Below are positions 56,857 to 64,000 of a stretch of 64,000 nucleotides of DNA, piece after piece. The notes beneath the pieces were generated by a model, which saw only the letters and a program-made list of their open reading frames with translations, was not told where the DNA came from and did not search any database. The translations under genes were made by a program, and so were the position numbers. The stretch lies in assembly GCA_022836915.1 (NCBI GenBank), contig CP094668.1, positions 4,402,001-4,466,000 on the forward strand, given 5' to 3'. Every line of letters begins with the position of its first letter. The stretch's first letter is position 1. The stretch is from Paenibacillus sp. OVF10 (lineage in GTDB: Bacteria; Bacillota; Bacilli; Paenibacillales; Paenibacillaceae).

Positions 56857-58462
56857 GTGTCAATGATAAAGACAAAAAAATGGATTACTATGGGTATGAC
56901 TGCTGCATTAGTCGTTGGTTTGTTAGCGGGCTGCTCCTCTAACGATGGAGAGAACAAAACAGCAGGTAAAGATGGGGAACAAGGCCCGATTACGCTGACC
57001 TGGTTTGATGGCAATACCAAAGAACCATTTACCGATGCAGTTGCCCAGGAAATTACCAAAAAGACGGGCATAGAGATTTCCATCCAACAGCCAACAGGTA
57101 ACCCAACAGAAAAACTGAGCCTGATGCTCGCCAGTGGTGACTATCCGGATGTGGTAGTCATGAGCCGGGAGATGCTTCCTCGACAAATACATTTCAAGTG
57201 GGGCATTCATTCCACTGGATGAGTTAATTGAGAAATATGGTTCTGATCTGAAGGAAATGTACGGAGATACCTTGACCAAAACACGTAATACCGACGGCAA
57301 GAACTACTATCTGGCCAACTGGTATGGACTCGACAGTGATCCGGTCTTCGGTATGCTGATGAGACAGAGCCTGTTGGAAGAGTTTCTTCCGGATAAAGCA
57401 GATGGTTCACAGCCACTCACAACAGATGAATTCGAAGCACTACTGAAAAATTTCAAACAAAAATACAACACGATTGATGGCAAAGAGTCCATTCCGATGA
57501 CGATGAACGGTGAGAACATGGGCGCAAATCTGGGAACATTTAAAGGCATGTGGGGCTTAAAAACATACTATGACAACAACGGACGTCTGCAATATGATGT
57601 CAAAGACCCCAAATATCGCGAGATGCTGTTATACATGAATCGCTTATATAGAGAAGGTCTGATTGAAAAGGAATTTGCGATTAGCAAAACACAGACCTGG
57701 ATTCAAAAGCTGACGACTGGTGCGGTATTTGCTACCCCAGGTGCATATTGGGACCCGGGGAACGGCAATGCGGCCTTGAAGAAGGATGGCGGGGAAAAGA
57801 ATCAACTCTTTGCTTACAAAGTTGTTGCTCCAGGTGTAGATCCGGCTCAAACGACGTTTGGTCCAAGAAGTTCGCTTGGATGGGATGCGATCGCAATTAC
57901 CAAAAACAACAAACACCCAGAAGAAACGATAAAGCTGTTTAATTATCTGGCGAGTGATGAAGGACAGCATTTGCTGCTGTGGGGCAAGGAAGGCGAACAG
58001 TACACCATGGTGGATGGCAAGCGACAACCGAAACCTGAATTCCTGCAAAGCTTCAAGGATAATTGGGATGATACGGTGAAGAAAAGCGGCGTTCGCAAAT
58101 GGTTATGGTTTATCAAAAATGGTCTGGACCCGAACGGACAGCCGTATGACATGGCGGTTAAATTCCAGCGCAGTGAAGTGGATGAACTGGCCATTAAGAG
58201 TCTGGGCGATTCCGTATGGGATACAGCACAGTATGACAACCTGAATCCGGATGGGGGAACACCTCAAGCGCTGACGGCCCAGAAAGTGAAGGATATTATG
58301 GATCAGAGCATTACGAGAGCCATTATTGCCCCAAGTGAAGCTGAAGCTAACTCTGTATTTGACAAGATGCTGGAGGATATGAAGAAGGCTGGCGATGAAA
58401 AAGTGGAAGATATCATTAATGAGAAATATGCTCAGCGTATGGAACTGTGGTCTTCGAAATAA
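56857..58462 (+). CDS. Sugar-binding lipoprotein, LipO type (frameshifted)
   Basis: GTG 56857 or ATG 56863 behind GGGAGGA. Signal MGMTAALVVGLLAGC with lipobox LAGC. The binding-protein fold starts PITLTWFDGNTKEPFTDAVA and LSLMLASGDYPDVVVMSREML. The frame then breaks at about 57185 and continues YISSGAFIPLDELIEKYG, YLANWYGLDSDPVFGML, TFGPRSSLGWDAIAITKNN and LFNYLASDEGQHLLLWGKEGE. It ends at 58462, about 535 residues. It lies directly behind the two permeases, so it is their substrate-binding subunit. The paralog at 31727 shares the LASxEGQxxLxxGKEGE motif. Confidence 0.9.
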
Positions 58463-58514
58463 TTGGAAATCAACTTATAAATAAACGCTTATATCAAAAA
58501 ACCTAAGTTTTCTT

Positions 58515-58553
58515 AAACCCGTTAATCTGTGATTTGATGAGATTAACGGGTTT
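58515..58553 (+). terminator. Terminator of the importer operon
   Basis: AAACCCGTTAATCT (58515-58528) pairs with AGATTAACGGGTTT (58540-58553), followed by TTATT: a 14-bp perfect stem. Confidence 0.9.
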
Positions 58554-58695
58554 TTATTGGGATAAAATAGATGGGGTACGGCAATGCAATGTTTTTTTGT
58601 CCTTAATGGAGCGAGTAAAAATGAAATAATAATTGCTTCTCAATTGTGTATGCGATATATTGCATATAAGAATAATTGTAATGAGGATGAAAACA

Positions 58696-59361
58696 ATGCC
58701 AATTCCTAAAGATTTTTCCTTACCAGTCCGTATGTCCGCAAAAGAAAGAGCGTTTTCTCAGATTCAGCGATGGATCATTGATGGAACACTGCAACCAGGT
58801 GAAAAGCTTATTGATGCGGAAATGGCTGAATCGCTTGGAGTCAGCCGGACACCGATTCGGGAGGCATTTCAGTTACTCGAAGTTCAAGGCCTCGTGTCCA
58901 TGCATCCAGGAAAAGAAACAAAAGTAACGAATATTGAGAAAAACGATATTTTTAAGATGTATTCAACGATGGCTGCTCTTCAGGCCTTAGCTGCTGAAAT
59001 CACCGCCCAAACTATTGTTCCAGAACAGATCGAGAAACTAAGATCCATAAATTTGGAATTCGCAAGTTCTATTAAAAATGGACAAGTTTATCAGGCTATG
59101 GAGGTGGATGAGCAATTTCATAATCATATTGTGGAGCTCTCAGATAATCCTTATGTAGCTACATTTAATACATCTCTTCAGATTCACATTAGGCGATTTA
59201 AATACGTATTTTTAAAACAACCTATTACGGCTACACTAGCTTCAGTTGAAGAACATGATCAGATTATTAAAGCTTTTGAAGGCAAAAATAGCAACGATGC
59301 CCATAATTTAATGAAACAAAATTTTATTCGACCGATGCAGGAACTGAACGAAATACTTTGA
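58696..59361 (+). CDS. GntR-family regulator, FadR subgroup
   Basis: ATG 58696 is nine bases after GAGG; two earlier in-frame ATGs (58681, 58687) overlap that site. The N-terminal winged helix has SAKERAFSQIQRWIIDGTLQPGEKLIDAEMAESLGVSRTPIREAFQLLEVQGLV. The all-helical FCD ligand domain follows (MYSTMAALQALAAEITAQ, DEQFHNHIVELSDNPY, VEEHDQIIKAFEGK), with the Asp and His residues that usually bind a metal and a small carboxylate. The dehydratase gene starts 16 bases later, so the regulator probably senses a related acid and controls this operon. Confidence 0.9.
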   Translation: MPIPKDFSLPVRMSAKERAFSQIQRWIIDGTLQPGEKLIDAEMAESLGVSRTPIREAFQLLEVQGLVSMHPGKETKVTNIEKNDIFKMYSTMAALQALAAEITAQTIVPEQIEKLRSINLEFASSIKNGQVYQAMEVDEQFHNHIVELSDNPYVATFNTSLQIHIRRFKYVFLKQPITATLASVEEHDQIIKAFEGKNSNDAHNLMKQNFIRPMQELNEIL

Positions 59362-59376
59362 AATGAGGGAAGAAAC

Positions 59377-61067
59377 ATGGAAAATAAAAAAGATCTTCGC
59401 ATTCGAAGCAAGGTAATCAGTGAAGGTGCTAACCGGGTACCGAACAGAGCGATGCTGCGTGCAGTTGGATTTCAAGATGAGGATTTTAAAAAGCCAATGA
59501 TCGGAATAGCAAGTACGTGGAGTGAAGTAACACCGTGCAATATGCACATCAATGATTTAGCAGTGCAAGCTAAGCAGGGCGCACGTAATAACGGCGGTGC
59601 TCCACTAATTTTTAATACGATTACCGTTTCTGATGGGATCTCGATGGGGCATGGCGGGATGTTGTTCTCGCTACCAAGTCGGGAAGCTATAGCTGATTCG
59701 ATTGAAATTGTGACCGGAGCGGAGCGTTTTGACGGCGTTGTTGCAATCGGTGGGTGTGACAAGAATACGCCTGCATGTTTGATGGCTATTGGACGGATGA
59801 ATATTCCTTCCGTTTATGTATATGGAGGAACCATTCAACCTGGTAATCTCGACGGTAAAAAAGTGGATATCGTTTCAGCTTTTGAAGCCGTTGGACAATA
59901 TCAAGATGGAAAAATAACAGATGAACAATTGCATAAGGTCGAATGCAGTGTTTGTCCAGGTCCAGGGGCTTGTGGGGGATGTATACCGCTAATACGATGG
60001 CCGCAGCTGCAGAAGCAATGGGTATGTGTTTGCCTGGTTCTTCTTCGACATCAGCTATCTCAGCGGATAAAGCATTGGAATGCGAAGCAGCCGGTAAACA
60101 GGTCATCTCACTTCTTGAACAGGAAATCTACCCAAGAGACATTATGACGAAGAAAGCATTTGAGAATGCGATCACCGTTGTTATGGCTCTAGGGGGATCA
60201 ACCAACGCATTTCTCCATCTGCTAGCTATTGCGCACTCCGTAGAAGTGGATTTAACCTTGAATGATTTTGAACGAATTCGCTTGCGTGTTCCTCATTTGG
60301 CAGATCTGAAGCCAAGTGGTCAGTATGTCATGCAGGATTTGAATGATATTGGTGGTGTTTCCGGGGTAATGAAGCTATTGCTCGCTGAGGGATTACTTCA
60401 TGGGGATTGCCTCACCGTAACTGGTAAAACGTTGGCGGAGAATTTAGCGGAAGCTGCTCCACTTCAGAATGATCAAGAGATTATACGTCCACTCAATAAT
60501 CCGCTTAAACCAAATGGACCACTGGTTGTGCTTCGAGGAAACCTAGCTCCTGAAGGCGCTGTTGCCAAAATGTCAGGCATGAAGATACAACAGTTTTCCG
60601 GACCGACAAAGGTGTACGATAGCGAAGATGAAGCGACAGAAGCGATCATGAATGATGAAATTCAAGAAGGGGACGTATTGGTCATACGCTATTGTGGACC
60701 GAAGGGTGGACCAGGTATGCCTGAGATGCTTTCCGTTACAGCACTCATTGTAGGGAAAGGTCTCGGTGGGAAAGTTGCTCTCATAACAGATGGTAGGTTC
60801 TCGGGTGGCTCGCATGGATTTGTAGTCGGCCATGTATCCCCTGAGGCACAAGTAGGTGGACCGATCTCTTTGCTCCAAAATGGAGATATTATCACCATTG
60901 ATAGCGACATTCAGGAAATTAAGGTTGAAGTGCCAGAAGAAGAGTTGGCCGCTCGAGCGCAAGCTTGGGTACAACCGCCACTGAAAGTGAAATCCGGTGT
61001 ACTTGCCAAATATGCTAAATTAGTTTCCTCCGCTTCCAAAGGGGCAGTAACAGATTTGATGGAATAA
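59377..61067 (+). CDS. ilvD: IlvD/Edd-family dihydroxy-acid dehydratase (frameshifted)
   Basis: Iron-sulphur dehydratase. IRSKVISEGANRVPNRAMLRAVGF is followed by STWSEVTPCNMHIN (first cluster Cys), IGGCDKNTPACLMAIGRMNIP (second) and CSVCPGPGACGG-MYTANTM (third). The G5 run at 59974-59978 needs a sixth G to join GACGG to MYTANTMAAAAEAMG. Later motifs are VMALGGSTNAFLHLLAIAH, IRYCGPKGGPGMPEM and ITDGRFSGGSHGFVVGHVSPEA. About 563 residues. It dehydrates 2,3-dihydroxy acids in valine/isoleucine synthesis. Its lone position behind a FadR-type regulator near sugar genes makes a sugar-acid dehydratase role possible too. No T-box leader was seen. Confidence 0.88.
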
Positions 61068-61107
61068 ACAAATAAAGAATACTTTTTGTAAAGATTAAAT
61101 TTTTATA

Positions 61108-61143
61108 CCCCCGTTAGTTTCATTATTTGAAAATTAACGGGGG
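61108..61143 (+). terminator. Terminator after ilvD
   Basis: CCCCCGTTA (61108-61116) pairs with TAACGGGGG (61135-61143), followed by TGTTTA. Confidence 0.8.
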
Positions 61144-61186
61144 GTGTTTAATAAAATGGGCTGTGTACTGAGTTTATTAGACGATT

Positions 61187-61238
61187 TCGAGGGATAAGAC
61201 ATGTTCCCATTAAAGTCGCTATATTAGCGGCTTTTTTT
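61187..61238 (+). repeat. Dispersed repeat, copy D, with terminator
   Basis: TCGAGGGATAAGACATGTTCC (one base change and one base lost against copy C) is followed by AAGTCGCTA (61213-61221), TAT, TAGCGGCTT (61225-61233) and T7. It lies 44 bases after the ilvD terminator, so again it is a second terminator behind a gene that already has one. Confidence 0.75.
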
Positions 61239-61541
61239 GTTTTATCGGTACAAATTCTTGTTGTCGGTGACTATACTCATATTAACTGAGGAACGGAATA
61301 TAGATACACTCCTTGCCATATGAATTTTGATTATACGCTGGCTGTTTTTCTCTTAGTACATGTTTATTGTTATACTATGTGTTCCATCCTTACACAACGG
61401 AATTGGAAACCCACAATTAACTGCAGGTTATCTGCTTAGTGCTGTACCGCTTGTAAACAAATATGCTCATAACCATTTTAGAGTCAGGATACTTGTTCAG
61501 TATAAAAATATTTTTAATGCTAGAAGCTGATTCTGCAGCCT
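61239..61541. other. Intergenic region with a possible permease scrap
   Basis: No complete gene. A frame at about 61363-61470 reads VPSLHNGIGNPQLTAGYLLS then AVPLV, which recalls the last loops of CUT1 sugar permeases (GxPQLTAAGYLIASLPLV). There is no preserved context, so the match is weak. Confidence 0.3.
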
Positions 61542-61913
61542 TTAGAGGATCTCCAGCTTCTTGACCAGCATTAGGGTGATGGGTTCGGTGAAATGTGTTG
61601 CTAAGTATTCCATCAGCTTCTTGGATAAATCCTGTACGGGAAGTTGCTTTACTTGTTCAAATTCAATTTCGCGTATTAGACGCGTGATGATGATGTGAGT
61701 CCAACCAAGTTTAATGGCATAATCATTATCCCGCTTCACGTTCTCAAAAGCGACAGCAATGTCTTCATGAACATATGGTTTAGTAATGATGGGATTCTTG
61801 GGATGGAAGCGAGCTAGAAGATGTTGGTCTGATAAAGATCGACATCTTTTTTTATTCTCTAATTCAAAGGTCATAGAGATAAACGCCATAAAAGGATTGA
61901 AGTTTAAAAGCAA
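61542..61913 (-). pseudogene. AraC-like regulator, truncated before its HTH
   Basis: The frame reads FHPKNPIITKPYVHEDIAVAF, GWTHIIITRLIREIEFEQVKQL and KKLMEYLATHFTEPITL. The last part matches the start of an AraC helix-turn-helix (xxxYLxxHxxEPLTLxxLA), where the frame breaks off (MLVKKLEIL). The upstream N-terminal domain and start are unclear, and the two HTH motifs are missing. It is probably a remnant of a sugar regulator. Confidence 0.45.
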
Positions 61914-62017
61914 AATATAGGACTGAAATTAAATCCTCAGATCTCAGTTTAGCGCATTACAACAAAAAATAAGACCTGATTTAAACATAAAAGCAAAGAG
62001 TTGAGTTTAGATTAGTG

Positions 62018-63100
62018 TCAAGGGAAGATGAGTTCCACGGGGATGACGGCGTTCTTAGGAGAATAAATATCTTCCATCTGTTCACATAACAGCTTTACGG
62101 CTGTTCGTGCCATTTCCTGTTCATCTTGCTGCACATAAGCTACGCCTGAAAGATGTGGATTATCGAAAGATAGTAAATCGATATTTGAGTGATCGTTCAG
62201 AAGACTGATCGCGGCGGATGTAAGGCGTGCTGTTTCTTCAGTCAAGGAGAAGGCTGCCGAAATTCCACTGTGGTTCTGCAAGAAGTTGCTTACATAGTCC
62301 AATGCTTGCTCGCTACGTAGAATGTCGAGAGGAATGTGACACCACAAGCTCTTGTCAATCGAGATGCCTTGATCTGTGTACGCCTGCTCGAAGCCGAGCG
62401 TGCGGTCCTCGACGGCCGTATTGGCATTTTCAGGTGAGATGAGCGCAATCTGCTGGTGACTCTTGGATAGCAAATGGGATACAGCCTTATACGCACCGCC
62501 GTAATTGTCGGATGTAATGGTGTACGTCTCAATGTTGCGCAGATAGCGGTCGATGAACACACACGGGAATTTATCGAGCGACAGACGCAGTAATGATTCG
62601 TTGTACTTCTCATCTTCTGTTGGAAAAACGATCAGCCCCTTCACACCGAGCTCCGTTAGTGTACGAATGACGTTTGATTCGATAGAGGAGGACTCGCGCG
62701 TGATGCTTAGTACCATGCTGAGGCCGGCTTCTTGCAGGAAGTGTTCCGTGTAGTCAACGAGCTTCTGAATGACACGGGTTCTCATCGTCGGAATGATGAA
62801 GCCAATGAGCGGTATGGAGGACGCGCTGCATGGGGATGGCGAGAAATTGATACTAGAAACAACAAGACTAGAAGAGACGAATGAGCCTTTGCCTTGTACG
62901 CGTATAATTAATCCTTCGTCAGCTAGTAGGGTTAGGGCGTTCTTGACGGTAATTTTACTTACTCTGAATTCGTCCATTAGTTCTTGCTCAGAAGGAATGC
63001 GATCCGTTGGCCGAAGTTGCCCTGATTTAATTTTCTGTATAATGTTTTCTCGAATTTGTTTGTAGAGCGCCAGCTTTTTCAAAGAGTAGCATCTCCCCAT
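62018..63100 (-). CDS. GntR-LacI hybrid transcriptional regulator (AraR-like architecture)
   Basis: An intact 360-residue protein. The N-terminal GntR winged helix (ALYKQIRENIIQKIKSGQL, IPSEQELMDEFRVSKITVKNALTLLADEGLIIRVQGKGSFV) is joined to a LacI/periplasmic-binding-type effector domain. That domain has IGFIIPTMRTRVIQKLVDYTE, GVKGLIVFPTEDEKY, FPCVFIDRYLRNIET, SDNYGGAYKAVSHLL and HQQIALISPENANTA. This is the AraR layout, in which a sugar releases the repressor. The sugar-binding lipoprotein gene starts divergently at 63344. A palindrome TGTAAAGCGCTTACA (63166-63180) lies between, so it is the probable regulator of that importer. Confidence 0.9.
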   Translation of the reverse strand: MGRCYSLKKLALYKQIRENIIQKIKSGQLRPTDRIPSEQELMDEFRVSKITVKNALTLLADEGLIIRVQGKGSFVSSSLVVSSINFSPSPCSASSIPLIGFIIPTMRTRVIQKLVDYTEHFLQEAGLSMVLSITRESSSIESNVIRTLTELGVKGLIVFPTEDEKYNESLLRLSLDKFPCVFIDRYLRNIETYTITSDNYGGAYKAVSHLLSKSHQQIALISPENANTAVEDRTLGFEQAYTDQGISIDKSLWCHIPLDILRSEQALDYVSNFLQNHSGISAAFSLTEETARLTSAAISLLNDHSNIDLLSFDNPHLSGVAYVQQDEQEMARTAVKLLCEQMEDIYSPKNAVIPVELIFP

Positions 63101-63165
63101 AAACTTTATGATTTTATAATCAATTGGTTATATAAAGCTTATTTCATATATATTATAATACGGCA

Positions 63166-63180
63166 TGTAAAGCGCTTACA
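63166..63180. promoter_or_regulatory. Palindromic operator or cre-like site
   Basis: TGTAAAGCGCTTACA is symmetrical except for one extra A. It may be the operator of the adjacent GntR-LacI regulator or a degenerate cre site (12 of 14 in the best register). Confidence 0.5.
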
Positions 63181-63343
63181 ATATGGAATCTGAGAAATTG
63201 TTGCGAAGGGGTCTTTTCTTTGAAAGGTTAGAATTATGTTAAGGATGGTGGTGCCAAGGTGTATTGAAACCGCTTAAATTAACAGAACTAACTAGTCAGC
63301 CGACTTTTCAAATGCATAACAAAAAAGAGAGGATGACGAACAA

Positions 63344-64000
63344 ATGAAAAAACGCAGTGCTTTAATCTCCATCGTTACACTCCTTATTATGTCACTTGTT
63401 TTTACTGCATGTGGTAATCCTTCCGGTTCAAAAACGGAAACGCAGCAATTAGGCGCTAATGCCGGTGAGAATGCAACAGAATTATCATTTTGGACATTCG
63501 TAGATTTGCACGGCAAGCATTTGGATAAAATGCTGGGGTTATGGAACCAACAGAACCCAGACAAACAGATTAAGTTGAATGTAACGGTTATGCCTTACGA
63601 TGATATGCACAACAAGCTCTTATTGGCAGTTACAAGCGGAAAAGGTGCTCCTGATATCGCGGATATTGAGCTTGGTCAATTTCCTAAATTCTTGGAAGGT
63701 GACAACGTTCCACTGGAATCTTTGAATGATGTATTTACACCATACAAAGACGTTGTTGTTCCTTCACGTGTCGAGATTTATTCCAAAGCCGAACAGGTTT
63801 ATGGATTCGATTATCACGTAGGTGCGACGCTTGCTTTCTACAATACTGAAATTCTCGAGCAAGCAGGTGTTGACTACAAGACAATCAAAACGTGGGAAGA
63901 TTACAAACAAGCAGGTATCAAGGTTTATGAAAAGACTGGCAAGTACTTAGGTACTGCTGATACATCAGCTACGTGGCAAGCATCGCTGCTACTAGCTCAG
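63344..64000 (+). CDS. Sugar-binding lipoprotein of an ABC importer, N-terminal part
   Basis: ATG 63344 follows AGAGAGGATG. The signal peptide MKKRSALISIVTLLIMSLVFTAC has lipobox FTAC. The family-1 binding-protein fold is clear: ELSFWTFVDLHGKHLDKML, NVTVMPYDDMHNKLLLAV, GAPDIADIELGQFPKFL and YHVGATLAFYNTEILEQAGV. The frame is open to the window edge (219 codons). Permease genes are expected downstream. It is divergent from the GntR-LacI regulator. Confidence 0.92.
   Translation, partial: MKKRSALISIVTLLIMSLVFTACGNPSGSKTETQQLGANAGENATELSFWTFVDLHGKHLDKMLGLWNQQNPDKQIKLNVTVMPYDDMHNKLLLAVTSGKGAPDIADIELGQFPKFLEGDNVPLESLNDVFTPYKDVVVPSRVEIYSKAEQVYGFDYHVGATLAFYNTEILEQAGVDYKTIKTWEDYKQAGIKVYEKTGKYLGTADTSATWQASLLLAQ

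Noticed and set aside
59362..59376. T-box or leader control of ilvD
   Set aside because: The gene starts 16 bases after the GntR gene and no T-box, specifier loop or antiterminator lies upstream of either gene.
320..61067. Programmed ribosomal frameshifting as cause of the many split genes
   Set aside because: The breaks occur in unrelated housekeeping and regulatory families, at different run types, and lack slippery heptamers with following pseudoknots; run-length errors are simpler.

Overview
The window reads as a spore-forming Firmicute of the Paenibacillus type. The evidence is strong AGGAGG ribosome binding sites, a gerA-type germination operon, a class III fructose-1,6-bisphosphatase, a LexA-box-controlled UvrX/YolD pair, YesM/YesN-type two-component systems with AraC outputs, LplB/YtcP/LipO-type ABC importers and an S-layer (SLH) anchored glycosidase. 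No rRNA, tRNA, CRISPR array or intact mobile element was seen. A very large share of the genes is split into two to five reading frames. In most cases one extra base in a homopolymer run restores the expected protein, so the breaks look mainly like assembly errors. I annotate these genes as single frameshifted CDS.

Bases 1-16 kb are an accessory, regulator-rich region. It holds a flavoprotein monooxygenase with a divergent TetR, a GlsB-type membrane protein, two OmpR/HK systems (one fused into a single polypeptide), a GDPD, an NTF2-like protein behind two palindromic operators, a graveyard of four gene tails (8.5-9.4 kb), a DUF1648/DUF5808 membrane protein, an APH-like kinase with an in-frame stop, a GNAT, a NemR/NemA-like pair, an IS3 orfA scrap joined to a broken lysR, and a methyltransferase.

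Bases 16.7-31.5 kb hold fbp, an RCC1-repeat protein, uvrX-yolD, gerAA-AB-AC, an SplB-like radical SAM protein, a putative HxlR regulon marked by three copies of a direct-repeat box, a MarR/amidohydrolase pair with two operators, NTF2-like proteins and a second glsB beside a fragment of the APH gene.

Bases 31.7-58.5 kb form one polysaccharide utilisation locus. Outside the cell are a secreted GH16 endoglucanase with CBM-like repeats and an S-layer anchored GH27-like enzyme with three CBM35-like modules. Uptake is by an LplB/YtcP/LipO-type importer. Cytosolic GH27-like, GH95 and GH36 enzymes would then remove galactosyl or fucosyl groups. Two YesM/YesN-type systems and catabolite (cre) sites probably control it. 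The tail (58.6-64 kb) has a GntR regulator with an IlvD-type dehydratase, a truncated AraC-like ORF, a GntR-LacI hybrid regulator and the start of another sugar-binding lipoprotein.

A 27-base motif, in three of four copies fused to a conserved terminator hairpin, sits just after + strand genes. With the HxlR boxes it is the most interesting non-coding signal.
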